Part shown: positions 17,401-26,606 of the stretch, piece after piece
Position numbering within the stretch: position 1 is the first letter of the stretch
How the letters are laid out: each line of letters starts with the position of its first letter
Origin: an uncultured Saprospiraceae bacterium
GTDB taxonomy: Bacteria > Bacteroidota > Bacteroidia > Chitinophagales > Saprospiraceae
DNA: 54,166 bases
Direction: 5' to 3'
Assembly: GCA_937951615.1 (NCBI GenBank)
Contig: CALFBH010000046.1
Location: 1-54,166 of the forward strand
Made by a program: the position numbers and the translations under genes
Notes under the pieces: generated by a model
Database searches by the model: none
What the model saw: only the letters and a program-made list of their open reading frames with translations
What the model was told of the DNA's origin: nothing

Positions 17401-20400
17401 GGGCTGCGCGAAGCGCAAAAAGTACCAGGCATGGGCAGGTCGAAAAACAATATAGGACAGGCGCAGGTCGTCTTAGCATCACAACTCGGCAATGGATGTG
17501 CAACAGCTACCATTATTACCGACCAAACTACAGGAGAATATGAAAGCTATCTGCCTCCTTTGAAATATGTGCCTAGCGTGGATATTCTTTCCAATCCAGC
17601 AATTGATTTTGGAACTTTAAATCTTGTTGATTTATCGGCTCCTTTACCAGAACAAACCATCATTGATACTCTTTTGGCAATCAATTATCTCGGTGGGGAT
17701 TCTATTGTCAGTATCGACACAGCGATGTTTCATTTAAACCTGCCTTATACTTACAGAGTACCAGCACCGACCCTTATCGTAAAAGATGATAATGGCGTAG
17801 ATGACTTTGTTGGAGATACAACTTATGCCTACATCAACTCAGTGACAGGCGATACGACAAGCGTAGATCTGCGCAGCACCCCTTTCAATATGCCCATCTT
17901 TCACCAGGGCGATGATAAGTTTTTCTATAATTGCAAAATTGTAATTTTTGAAGAATATACGAACCTAGATGGCGGAGTCGGACAAGAAGTAAGAGATAGT
18001 GTCCCCACAACAGATGGCATACTAAGAATCAATAATGAACTATCTCACGCTCCAGTATTTAATGTTGATTTGTCGAAAGCGGGCTTGTCTATAGATACAT
18101 TGGAAGCAATCCGATATAAATTCAAACCAGGAATACCTAGTTTCTTAGAAAATCTGAACAATCCAGAATACAGTTTTACGAAAACATTTGTACTTGAATT
18201 GGAAACAAGTTCAGGGCAAGTAATCGCCTGGGATCCACCTGGACCGCAAACGGTCTTTCGAGGTATTTTATTGGGCGGACATTCTGTGAGTAGTGGTCAT
18301 CTGACTTCAGGTCCGCAAATCGTAGATTATGTATTGCGAGATCCACCAGGCAGCAATAGCTCTGCGACAAGAGAATCCGGAACGACAACAACAGAAAACC
18401 GATCCTGGAGCTGGAATCTTGGCGGGGCACTACATGTTGAAAATAAAATAAAATTAGGGACAGCGTTTTCAACAGGACTGGGCGTATCAACGGAAACAAC
18501 ATTTGTGAATAACATATCTACTGGAATTGAGACAGAAATCAGTGGTGGAAATAGTGGTACACAGGCTTATTCTGATGTGACCACACAGTCCTGGACGACA
18601 AATCAAGGGACAGATCAGGTAGGCGCAGGCAGCGACCGATTTATAGCACAGGCGTTCAATGTAGAAGTAGGCAAAGCGAGCTATCTTACGCTTGTACCCA
18701 ATACTATTTGTGCTGATGTAGAATGTATAGGAATGATGGGCATCGGCAATGGATTTAATCCAGCAAAAACGGTGAGTGTTGCCGTTGTGCCGGGTGGTTA
18801 TGAAACTAAAGTTATTTATAACCAAAATCAGATCGTTAATTATCTGATTCCTGGTTTATTGGAAGGCAGAAATGGTATTTTACAATCCGATCCCAGATAC
18901 ACGTCTAATTTACCAACAAGTGACCCTAATTATGGGCTAAATAATGATGATCCAGTTTTTGGAGCATCAGTCTCCTCTGCCGATTCTACGCTGACAGAAG
19001 CAACGGACACAACTGGACTAAGTTATACATTCATATCTACAGGAGCTTTTGAAACCGATACCGTAAGGTGGTTAAATGACCAAGTAAGAATATGGAAAGA
19101 CGCACTGAAACTCAATGAATGGGAAAAAGTGAATATTGGTAAGGAGTCGGTCATAGATAGCTTAAAGACAATAGAGCTGGAAAAATTAGACGAAGAATAT
19201 TCAGGGGTAGAAGCGGCTTATCTTGCCATTGGCGTAACTGGTGGAATTGTATCTACCGTAACCACCCTAGCTGCTAATGCGCTCATACCAGGGCCAGGAA
19301 CGGCAATTGTAGGTTATGCAGCTTTTGCCACGACATCAATAACGGGCATTGCCACCACAGAACTTTACGAAGAATATCAAGCCTATCAAATAGAAAAACA
19401 GCGATTAGAAGATAAATTTGCAGCACTTGGAACACCGGTAAATCGTTCTTTTAATGGTGCTGACGGGCCGTATACCAATACGATTACCCACGATAAATCA
19501 GTGACCCGAAATCATTCTTATAATGTGAATATGTCCGCAGGACTGGCATTCGAAGTCGCAGCGGATATTGGAGGAGCAGGGGCTGGATTTACAAATGGAC
19601 TCAAACTCAATTTCTCACAGGAAAGAGATTGGGGACATGAAACCACCAATACAGAAAGCATAAGTTATACTTTGGAAGATGCTGATCAAGGAGACTTCTA
19701 TTCTGTAGATGTATATCCTTCTATGTTGGGCTGGGGACCCGTATTCAAAGTCCGTGCAGGTGGACAAACTTCCTGCCCACATGAGCTAGCTGATTCCACT
19801 AATTATTATGTAAATAATGGAACACCTTATGAACTCAATGCAGCTACGCTACAAAGACAAAAACCAAGCATCAGTTCTGCACAGACCTTTATCACAAATG
19901 TTCCGACAGCCGAAGCAGCAGTCTTCAACCTCACGCTTGGCAATGAATCGGAAAGCGGAGATCCACAGATATATGATGTACACATTTCCAGTATTAGCAA
20001 CCCCGATGGAGCGATTGTACGCATTGATGGGCTGGCAACGACCTCGGTATCCATACCTGGCGGTGCTGCTGTAAATAAAGTACTGACCGTAGAGAAAGGT
20101 CCCGGACCCGTTTATAATTACGATAGCCTGCTGCTGGTCATCTATCCGCCTTGTCAATATGAAGCAGGTTCTACCGATAATGTGGATATAGGCGACTCAC
20201 TTTATATCTCGGCACATTTTCTGCCAAGTTGCACAGAAGTTGCGCTGGCAAGTCCTGAAGACCAGTGGGTGCTGAATAATGCTTTCAATGACACGATGCC
20301 CGTTGCTATAGTAGATTATAATATCAATTTCTTTGATTTTGAAAAAATGCGCTTCGATTATAAGCCTTCCAATGAACCCAACTGGATTGGTCTGCAAACA

Positions 20401-23400
20401 TTTTGGAGAGACACGGCAGGACTAAATGATCCCACTCTTGTGGAAATTCCGTCGGGGACACCCTTTACACTCTACGACTGGGATGCCGCCCAGCTTGTTG
20501 ATGGAGAATACGACCTGAGGGTCACCACCCAATGTGCGCTAGTAGATAATTTTTCACAAACTTATAGCGGCGTGATGGATAGAATAAATCCACATCCTTT
20601 TGGCAACCCAACACCAGCAGATGGTATTCTCGATCCAAATGATGAGATTTCCATCAAATTTAATGAACCGATTGACTTAGGCTCACTGACCTCCATGAAT
20701 TTTGACATTCGAGGCGTACTCAACGGAACGCCTACGAATCATTATACCAGCCTTTATTTCGACGGACTGGATGATTATGTGGAAGTGACCGGAGGCGCAG
20801 CACTGCAAAACAGAGACTTTACCATTGAGTTTGCCGTCAGGCGTAATACAACTGGAGAAGAAGCAATTATGAGTCAGGGAACCGACCCTTCCGAGCATCT
20901 TTTTATTGGCTTTAATGCTAATAATCAACTGCTGTTCAGAATTGGAGCAGAAGAAGCCATTTCTACGACAACTTTTGCAGATAATGACTGGCATAATTTC
21001 GCGATTAGTTATAATTATGACAATGAAACCGTCGAAATGTTCCTCGCTGGTGGAAATACGACACCGCAAATCATTAATACAGGAAGCACGACAATTTACA
21101 CAGATTATAAAGGAGCAGGCAAGTTGTTTATAGGTAAAAATTCTTCTAATAACGGCAATTTCTTTAATGGAAATCTGCACGATATCAGAGTCTGGAGCGA
21201 ATCAAGAAGCCTGTCTGATTTTAGTACGAATTTAAATCGACTACTCGGAAATGAACTGGGGCTGCTCTATAACTGGCGCATGGATGAAGCGGAAGGTGAC
21301 CTCCTCGTGGATCATGTCAGAAGGAGAGATGGAACAAATCAGGGCGCAAGCTGGCAGATTGACCCTTCTGGTTTTGCTGCATCTTTTGATGGCGCGGATG
21401 ACTACCTCGACGTATTCACAGGTGATGTGAATATTACGGAAGAAATGGACTTCACGCTGGAGTTTTGGTTCAATTCTACACAAGCAGGAGCGGCTACCTT
21501 ATTCTCAAATGGAACAGGGGATGGACTAGAAGTAGATTCTCTGACGTCCTGGAATATTAATAAAGATGCCCTCGGACAAATACATGTTAAACATTACGGA
21601 CTGGATTTTATCGCTGTTACAGATGATTATTTTGATGGCGAATGGCATCATTTTGCAATCGTCTTACAACGGAGCGGAAACCTATCGGCTTATATAGATG
21701 GCAATTTCCAAAACTCGACGCAGGCACTTCCTTACCAAGAGCTTGGTGGAAGCAATATGTATCTAGGTGCACGAGCTTATCAGCTAGGTGTTAATCCTTT
21801 TTCTGTCTCCAATTATTTCGATGGCGAACTGGATGAATTTCGCTTTTGGAATACCGCCAGAAAAGTAGAACAAATTAAGCGTGATAAGCAAAATCGGATG
21901 AAAGCCGATGAGCTTGGACTGGAAATTTATCTGCCTTTCGAAGATTACCAACTCGACCCAACTGGTATCCCGATTCTTACTGCATCATTTAATGAACAGA
22001 TTGACCCAGTCATTCATATAGTGACGAATCCCAACGGCATACAGAATGTAGGACAGACACCAACGATTAAAATACAACGCCCGGTAGGAGGGATTGCATT
22101 TACCTATTCGGTCAATGGAGATGAAATTATCTTCACACCAACCACCTCACAAGAGTTGATAGAAAATGTCACCTTGGATATTACGGTAGATGGCGTGAAA
22201 GACCTGCAAGGCAATGTGATGGCTTCGCCCAAAACATGGATTGCTTATATCAATAAAAATCAGGTCTTATGGCAGGATGAGTCCTTACAGTTTGATATGG
22301 AATCTGGAGAGACATTGACGTTCAACTCAGGTATTATCAATGAAGGTGGTGCAGCAAAAGCTTTTGAAATATTGAATATCCCCGACTGGCTGACGGTCAG
22401 CCCCTCTTCCGGTACGATTGCACCGAATAGTAGCATAAGTGTAGATTTTGAAGTAGATCCACTAGTCAGTATTGGCGATTATGTGGAAGACCTGCAACTG
22501 ATGACGGATTTCAATTATCCAGAACGATTGACCATCAACCTGAAGGTCAGATCGGAAGAACCAGCATGGTCTATAGACCCAATTGATTTCCAATATTCTA
22601 TGGGTATTATCGGTCTGCTGGAAATTCAGAATGTGGTGTCCTCAGATACCGAAGACAAACTCGCCGCCTTTGTAGATGGTGAGCTTCGGGGCACACAATA
22701 TTTGCAATATATTCCACAGGCTGATGCTTATCTCGTCTTTATGGACGTGTACGGCAATGAAGCTTCAGGAGAATCGCTGAGCTTCCAGATTTGGGATGCT
22801 AGCGCAGGAATTGTTTACTCGGAAATAGAACCGACCTTAATGCCTTTTGTCTCCGATACGCTGATAGGTAGCACGGATATACCCGAGATATTTAAAACCA
22901 ATTACGAAATTGCACACAGCATACCAGTATATCAGGGCTGGAACTGGATCAGCGACTTCCTGTATAATGTGGATTCAACCAACCTGGATCTTACACTGGA
23001 AAGTCTAAGTCCAACAACAGGCGATGAGTTGAAAGGACAGTATGAATATTCCGACTTTTCTCTAGCGAATGGCTGGACAGGAGCACTCAACGAGGCGGGT
23101 ATCCGACCAGAGCAGTTGTACAAATTGAAAGTCAGTGCAGATGATCTGCTTGTACTCAAAGGAAATGTCATCAATCCAACAGAAAGAACCATCAGCCTGG
23201 TGGATAACTGGAACTGGATTGGATTCATCTCCGTCAGAAACCAGCCACTAGAACAGGCACTCGGAAACCTGAACGCAATAGAAGGCGACCTGATAAAAGG
23301 ACAGGCTGAGTTTGCGGTATATGATGATTCATGGGGCTGGATTGGTAGTCTGGAAACAATGATTCCCGGCAGAGGATATATGTACAATTCTATTGGTAAT

Positions 23401-24102
23401 AAGTCATTTGTTTACCCGATTGCAGGTTACTTCAATAAGCTAACAACAGAAACAGAGGACCCAGATAACGGATTCTGGACAGTCGAATATGGAGAGTATA
23501 CTTCCAATATGACCGCGATTATTTCGGTGAACAGCCTTTGTGAAAACGACTTACCTGCTGGAGAATTTTCTATCGGTTTGTTTGATGAATTTGGACGCAT
23601 CAGAAGTTTGGCGGACATCAATGACTTTGAAGGCAATGTCGCTTCTTTCCTAACCATCGCAGGTAGTACGGGGGAGGTTTTGACCCCTCGTATTCTGAAT
23701 ATGGAAACAGGGGAAGAGTTTGGCATCAATAGCAGTATTGAGTACGCATCGGATGCACATATTGGAAGCTTGGATGATCCTTATAAAATCAATATTTCGG
23801 GTGCAGCCTGTCAGTTACTAGAAGGTCCAATGCCTGAAGGACAAACCTTTGCTGTTTATCCTTCTTTATTTGAAAATGAAATTACGGTACACTACATGTC
23901 ACCTGCCGTGGACGAACAGGCTTCTATTCGCTTGTTTAATTCTATCGGACAATTGGTGTTTAGTACCGAATTGAAAGTCGAAAAAGGAGATAATAAACTT
24001 CAACTGGATTTCTCGAAAGAAAAGCTAAGTCCGGGCGTTTATTTGCTCGAATTGAATGCAAACGACGAGAAAGGAACGGTAAAAGTGATGAAAGGATTAT
24101 AA
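14431..24102 (+). CDS. Giant secreted LamG/FN3 protein with T9SS type A sorting domain
   Basis: About 3,223 residues from ATG 14431 (GTG 14374 would add 19). A signal segment (YLLILFLPFIGLSQ) is followed by FN3-like repeats, a LamG-like jellyroll (about 613-780), carboxypeptidase-regulatory-like modules, and two Thr/Ser-rich beta modules (about 1313-1420 and 1655-1785). The beta modules flank a hydrophobic stretch at about 1594-1645. Two more LamG-like domains follow (2107-2280 and 2318-2507), then a BACON-like domain (about 2636-2709), a W-x-P module (2711-2830) also found in the next gene, two GWNW repeats, and a type A sorting domain (about 3136-3223). The protein is exported by T9SS and probably anchored at the surface; adhesion or carbohydrate binding is inferred from LamG and FN3. 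It starts the secretion block. Confidence 0.9.
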   Translation: MRNSQQQQQRFSSGLQHLEIPTAFVKAGLTYLLILFLPFIGLSQYSDWIMEYDDCEGTITVTMKVVETAGNDDDMDWFKLWHSPSGGVGYQFFQYDDNYSQASVTGWTTSYVGEFDDDAHYASHPASVSYVLSGENLIITFRNAPDDDFGATTTVRALGYWEGDGDPDVDINDNKTTSVQLGAGSPSQLTATAGEYCSKVRLAWTNDNISCDASKTSTQIQRKLASGNNWINLPNQSISTSFYDDSNIIIGSEYDYRIRHIFRPNPYRVDYSNWVTTNVAGSSIGYPDTPNSLVASTANCDGTIDLSWAFGLGVENYEIYNAAYSLLTTLDGNITNYTIENVPANQNLTYRIRAKNECNRYSAYGSVTGSTIADPAPPTGLVLALGTDGESVEVSWDLVPYASAYRIERTLLGGGGSFFFDINPSNAGAAPPTEYVDTSILPCQTYEYRIRAVNECSPNGIVGGQVETIQLVPELNNTFNTAFLGASESLVGSKGFYPNRVELTWAVENNTNFINGFKIYRRQLGDPNDSTVIATLNAGSNIYVDNLVDAGVLYEYFITAEAPCESDVLYSNVSRTIGFRNPFGTVTGNVHYLGNFPVEGARITAESSSNTGQSLEFDGNSLLQIAHQSSLNVKDSLLLETWIQPDNYTNDFTVIRKSNAYDLSYSAADDEYLFEVQDASGALALAFFDGSELPTGDFSHLAAQFYQDTLRLFVNGALKASTAAAYINDIADSPTDVEIGIGFTGILDEVRIWNRGKTNEEIQLDHSRIMIGNEPGLKAYLRMDEGLPSNFSYDISKGPNSYNGNHARLVNDVAWSTTTPTNAQLGVIAYTGQNGSYTMDIPYSGIGEVFTLTPAFLSHAPFIPPNEALYIGDGSFIHNNVDFLDESSFSVSGTVFYAAPFNNCPVGGASFRIDGNIVTDPSGQPVVTNNLGVYEIRVPIGDHWIEVEKNGHVFSVGRFPETGNYNFQAPLADIDFTDSTLIKVVGRVVGGLREAQKVPGMGRSKNNIGQAQVVLASQLGNGCATATIITDQTTGEYESYLPPLKYVPSVDILSNPAIDFGTLNLVDLSAPLPEQTIIDTLLAINYLGGDSIVSIDTAMFHLNLPYTYRVPAPTLIVKDDNGVDDFVGDTTYAYINSVTGDTTSVDLRSTPFNMPIFHQGDDKFFYNCKIVIFEEYTNLDGGVGQEVRDSVPTTDGILRINNELSHAPVFNVDLSKAGLSIDTLEAIRYKFKPGIPSFLENLNNPEYSFTKTFVLELETSSGQVIAWDPPGPQTVFRGILLGGHSVSSGHLTSGPQIVDYVLRDPPGSNSSATRESGTTTTENRSWSWNLGGALHVENKIKLGTAFSTGLGVSTETTFVNNISTGIETEISGGNSGTQAYSDVTTQSWTTNQGTDQVGAGSDRFIAQAFNVEVGKASYLTLVPNTICADVECIGMMGIGNGFNPAKTVSVAVVPGGYETKVIYNQNQIVNYLIPGLLEGRNGILQSDPRYTSNLPTSDPNYGLNNDDPVFGASVSSADSTLTEATDTTGLSYTFISTGAFETDTVRWLNDQVRIWKDALKLNEWEKVNIGKESVIDSLKTIELEKLDEEYSGVEAAYLAIGVTGGIVSTVTTLAANALIPGPGTAIVGYAAFATTSITGIATTELYEEYQAYQIEKQRLEDKFAALGTPVNRSFNGADGPYTNTITHDKSVTRNHSYNVNMSAGLAFEVAADIGGAGAGFTNGLKLNFSQERDWGHETTNTESISYTLEDADQGDFYSVDVYPSMLGWGPVFKVRAGGQTSCPHELADSTNYYVNNGTPYELNAATLQRQKPSISSAQTFITNVPTAEAAVFNLTLGNESESGDPQIYDVHISSISNPDGAIVRIDGLATTSVSIPGGAAVNKVLTVEKGPGPVYNYDSLLLVIYPPCQYEAGSTDNVDIGDSLYISAHFLPSCTEVALASPEDQWVLNNAFNDTMPVAIVDYNINFFDFEKMRFDYKPSNEPNWIGLQTFWRDTAGLNDPTLVEIPSGTPFTLYDWDAAQLVDGEYDLRVTTQCALVDNFSQTYSGVMDRINPHPFGNPTPADGILDPNDEISIKFNEPIDLGSLTSMNFDIRGVLNGTPTNHYTSLYFDGLDDYVEVTGGAALQNRDFTIEFAVRRNTTGEEAIMSQGTDPSEHLFIGFNANNQLLFRIGAEEAISTTTFADNDWHNFAISYNYDNETVEMFLAGGNTTPQIINTGSTTIYTDYKGAGKLFIGKNSSNNGNFFNGNLHDIRVWSESRSLSDFSTNLNRLLGNELGLLYNWRMDEAEGDLLVDHVRRRDGTNQGASWQIDPSGFAASFDGADDYLDVFTGDVNITEEMDFTLEFWFNSTQAGAATLFSNGTGDGLEVDSLTSWNINKDALGQIHVKHYGLDFIAVTDDYFDGEWHHFAIVLQRSGNLSAYIDGNFQNSTQALPYQELGGSNMYLGARAYQLGVNPFSVSNYFDGELDEFRFWNTARKVEQIKRDKQNRMKADELGLEIYLPFEDYQLDPTGIPILTASFNEQIDPVIHIVTNPNGIQNVGQTPTIKIQRPVGGIAFTYSVNGDEIIFTPTTSQELIENVTLDITVDGVKDLQGNVMASPKTWIAYINKNQVLWQDESLQFDMESGETLTFNSGIINEGGAAKAFEILNIPDWLTVSPSSGTIAPNSSISVDFEVDPLVSIGDYVEDLQLMTDFNYPERLTINLKVRSEEPAWSIDPIDFQYSMGIIGLLEIQNVVSSDTEDKLAAFVDGELRGTQYLQYIPQADAYLVFMDVYGNEASGESLSFQIWDASAGIVYSEIEPTLMPFVSDTLIGSTDIPEIFKTNYEIAHSIPVYQGWNWISDFLYNVDSTNLDLTLESLSPTTGDELKGQYEYSDFSLANGWTGALNEAGIRPEQLYKLKVSADDLLVLKGNVINPTERTISLVDNWNWIGFISVRNQPLEQALGNLNAIEGDLIKGQAEFAVYDDSWGWIGSLETMIPGRGYMYNSIGNKSFVYPIAGYFNKLTTETEDPDNGFWTVEYGEYTSNMTAIISVNSLCENDLPAGEFSIGLFDEFGRIRSLADINDFEGNVASFLTIAGSTGEVLTPRILNMETGEEFGINSSIEYASDAHIGSLDDPYKINISGAACQLLEGPMPEGQTFAVYPSLFENEITVHYMSPAVDEQASIRLFNSIGQLVFSTELKVEKGDNKLQLDFSKEKLSPGVYLLELNANDEKGTVKVMKGL

Positions 24103-24219
24103 AATATTAGCTACCTGCAAGTCAAAACTCTTTCGAGAATTTGATTTACAGGCATGCTTAAATAAATGGTTCTTAGGTAAATTCCGTGATTGTCTTTTCG
24201 CCCATGAATAAGTTCATTG

Positions 24220-24314
24220 GCTACCAAACTGAATCGTGTCTATGACACTTTACAACTATTCAGGCAATGAGATAGCGACGGACTATTTGGTAGCGTGGGA
24301 ATTTATTCCCACGC
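24220..24314. repeat. Inverted-arm element with nested hairpins, plus a GCGTGGGAAT palindrome
   Basis: GCTACCAAA (24220-24228) pairs with TTTGGTAGC (24286-24294) across a 57-nt spacer. Inside, CTGAAT/ATTCAG and GTGTC-TAT-GACAC nest. The right arm overlaps a perfect 10-bp palindrome, GCGTGGGAAT/ATTCCCACGC (24293-24314), with no T tract after it. This is the only structure in the 260-bp gap after the giant gene. Confidence 0.75.
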
Positions 24315-24362
24315 GTTAAAGGGCGTTTTCGAGATTGTTATTCAAATTTAAAAACGAAACAG

Positions 24363-25676
24363 ATGACTTATTATATAAAATACACCAACATCATGCTGGC
24401 CTTTTTACTGCTCTGTTTGGGCAGTGAAGCAATAGCCCAGCCCAACTGGTCAGTCAATCCCCCAGAATACCAATACACGATGACCATGACAGGTGTCGGC
24501 TTGTTCTCCTGCGAGGAGACCATTGACGAGAATGACCTTGTCGCGGCTTTTGTCAATGGAGAATGTAGAGGCGTCCAGTCCTTCGGAACAGATATTAATG
24601 GACGTAAATTCGCCTACCTGATTGTTTATGATAATTTGGCAAGTGGAAATGAAGTGACTTTCAAACTCTACGATGCCTCGGAAGATATGGTAGAGGAAAC
24701 CGTTTTTAGCGCCGTATTTGAAGAGAATTCTTCATTTGGAAATAGTGAAACTCCTTATGAATTTAATACAGCATATAATCTGGTAGATTTGTTTATTACC
24801 AATGATACGATTTATGAAAATGCCCAGCAAGGTGATTTGGTCACAGAGGTTTTCGCCATCAATGAAATAGGAGATACCTTGTCCTTGGGTATTGGTTTTG
24901 AAAATGATATGCTGGGACTTGATAACGATTATTTCACCGCATCCAATAATACACTCATACTGGATGTCGATGTCGATTATCCGGAGAAAGACAGCTATCA
25001 GATACACCTGAATATTGCATCTCTGGCTACGAATTGTAATGTTACAGGGGATTTTACCATCACCGTATTCAATACAAATGTTCCGCCAATAGGTTTAGCT
25101 GAACCAGTGGTCAGCATACCCGAAAATGAGCCTGTAGGTACGCTTATTAGCACACTGATAGCCTTAGACGATTCGCCTAATGACAACCATACTTTTGAAC
25201 TGACAGGAAGTCTAGAAAACTGGCCCGACCAGGAAGCGTTTGATATTGTCGGAGCGGAGTTGCAGAGCCTTATGAGTTTCGATTATGAGACAAAAGATGA
25301 ATACACCATTCAAGTCAAGATTACAGATAACATCGGCAATAGCTACGTAGAAACCATGAGCATTAATATTTTGGATGTCATTGAATTTGATGATTTAAAA
25401 GCATCCAATCTCATTACGCCAAATGAAGATGGTTTTAATGATTATTTCGAGTTGCCCAATGTTTCTCTTTTTGAAAATTATCGTTTAATGATTTATAATG
25501 ATAATGGAAACGAGGTGTTTTCAGTAGAGCAGAGTTATGATAATTCATGGAATGGCTTGAATAATAATGGGAAAGAATTGCCCTCTGGAACGTATTATTT
25601 TCTGTTGAGAGACAGAGACGATACCCGCAATTCATTTGTTGGTGACCTGCATTTATATCGGGAAAATAAATTTTAA
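24363..25676 (+). CDS. Secreted protein with W-x-P module, cadherin-like domains and T9SS type B (CHU_C) sorting domain
   Basis: The 437-residue protein has a signal peptide ending EAIAQ. The W-x-P module (residues about 22-150: WSVNPPEYQYTMTMTG and AAFVNGECRG) is homologous to the module at 2711-2830 of the giant protein. Two cadherin-like beta domains follow (IYENAQQGDLV, NVPPIGLAEP and IPENEPVGTLI). The last 90 residues form a CHU_C gliding-motility-associated domain (LITPNEDGFNDYFEL to SGTYYFLL), the type B T9SS sorting signal, which is usually paired with a PorP/SprF protein encoded next door. Here the PorP/SprF-like gene follows by 4 bp. The shared module suggests the two secreted proteins act in one surface complex. 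Confidence 0.9.
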   Translation: MTYYIKYTNIMLAFLLLCLGSEAIAQPNWSVNPPEYQYTMTMTGVGLFSCEETIDENDLVAAFVNGECRGVQSFGTDINGRKFAYLIVYDNLASGNEVTFKLYDASEDMVEETVFSAVFEENSSFGNSETPYEFNTAYNLVDLFITNDTIYENAQQGDLVTEVFAINEIGDTLSLGIGFENDMLGLDNDYFTASNNTLILDVDVDYPEKDSYQIHLNIASLATNCNVTGDFTITVFNTNVPPIGLAEPVVSIPENEPVGTLISTLIALDDSPNDNHTFELTGSLENWPDQEAFDIVGAELQSLMSFDYETKDEYTIQVKITDNIGNSYVETMSINILDVIEFDDLKASNLITPNEDGFNDYFELPNVSLFENYRLMIYNDNGNEVFSVEQSYDNSWNGLNNNGKELPSGTYYFLLRDRDDTRNSFVGDLHLYRENKF

Positions 25677-25680
25677 AATC

Positions 25681-26397
25681 ATGAAAACAGGAATTAATTA
25701 TATACTCGTTCTGGCGATGCTCTTAGCCAGTCTATCTACTCAAGGACAGGATGTTCTGACGGCAAATGACCTAAATTTTGGCTTAGCCAATTATAACACT
25801 GCCCTTATTGCAGATAGCGATGCGCCATACAACCTGAGCTTTGGTTCTTCGCTTGGTAGTGGCATCCAAAACACAGGGAAAATCAACTTTCTGGCCTATG
25901 GTGTAGTGGATAAATATGGAATTGGACTAGGTGTAAAAGTGAACACAAAATTCTACGGATTTTTCAAGTCAAATACTGGAGAATTCCTATATGCCAAAAA
26001 GCTAAAGCTTAATAATCAGCACGCACTTTATGGCGGACTTAGCATAGGATTGCATCAGGTCGCGTTGAATACAGGTATGCTGAATGATTATGTCAATGGA
26101 GAAGATCCTTTCCTAATGGAAAATGCTTTTCCGGAAAGACGATTTACCGCAGGATTTGGACTTGCTTACGTGATGAAAGATGCCTTAAAATTAGGTTTTT
26201 CTTTGCCGAGTATTGTAAAGACCAAAAACGAATTTCATCCCAGCTATGTTGGGAATGCTTCCTATCGTTTCCCCGTTTCCAGTGAATTGAACATCACGCC
26301 TGCCGCAATACCAGTCGGGCATTGTGCCAATGCATTGCAGGTGTACAACATTAGCATGATTGGAATAAGCTGTTTCATGATGTTAGCGTTTTTTTGA
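25681..26397 (+). CDS. PorP/SprF-family outer-membrane protein, C-terminally truncated
   Basis: A signal peptide (MKTGINYILVLAMLLASLSTQG) is followed by about 210 residues of PorP/SprF-like barrel: FGLANYNTALI, FGSSLGSGI, LAYGVVDKYGIG, LYGGLSIGLHQ. The last 25-30 residues (AIPVGHCANALQVYNIS onward) do not look like barrel strands. In the adjacent frame the sequence reads ITPAAIYQSGIVP, which does, then stops after about 20 codons. A frameshift near 26310 plus loss of the C-terminal strands is therefore likely; the protein is 238 residues against about 335 for the intact paralogue at 27641. ATG 25681 gives the signal peptide, and the upstream extension overlaps the CHU_C gene. Its 4-bp spacing from that gene marks it as the partner of the type B cargo. 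It may be non-functional. Confidence 0.75.
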   Translation: MKTGINYILVLAMLLASLSTQGQDVLTANDLNFGLANYNTALIADSDAPYNLSFGSSLGSGIQNTGKINFLAYGVVDKYGIGLGVKVNTKFYGFFKSNTGEFLYAKKLKLNNQHALYGGLSIGLHQVALNTGMLNDYVNGEDPFLMENAFPERRFTAGFGLAYVMKDALKLGFSLPSIVKTKNEFHPSYVGNASYRFPVSSELNITPAAIPVGHCANALQVYNISMIGISCFMMLAFF

Positions 26398-26491
26398 AAA
26401 ATATAGAATATCTCCAAATATACGATAAAAAATAAATTTAAATCTCCAACATGTCCTTAATCTTTCTGCCAATGTAATTTTTTTAGAGATA

Positions 26492-26499
26492 TAACTTTG
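26492..26499 (+). promoter_or_regulatory. -7 promoter element upstream of the second type B protein gene
   Basis: TAACTTTG matches TAnnTTTG and lies about 110 bp upstream of ATG 26607. A promoter here would start a separate transcription unit for the second cargo gene and the intact PorP/SprF. Confidence 0.4.
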
Positions 26500-26606
26500 G
26501 GGCTTTACAAATTAGCTTTACCTTTACTTTTTTACCGGAAATCGGTAACAATACCATGAAACCATTACAACGCCAAAATTTAATTAGTATTAAAATAAGA
26601 ATAAGC

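Noticed and set aside
18176-23729. Long minus-strand ORFs inside the giant gene
   Set aside because: They are antisense shadows of a continuous plus-strand coding frame with clear domain matches.
26556-26606. Upstream start ATG for the second CHU_C protein
   Set aside because: The downstream ATG 26607 gives a clean signal peptide; the 17 extra residues are basic and atypical.
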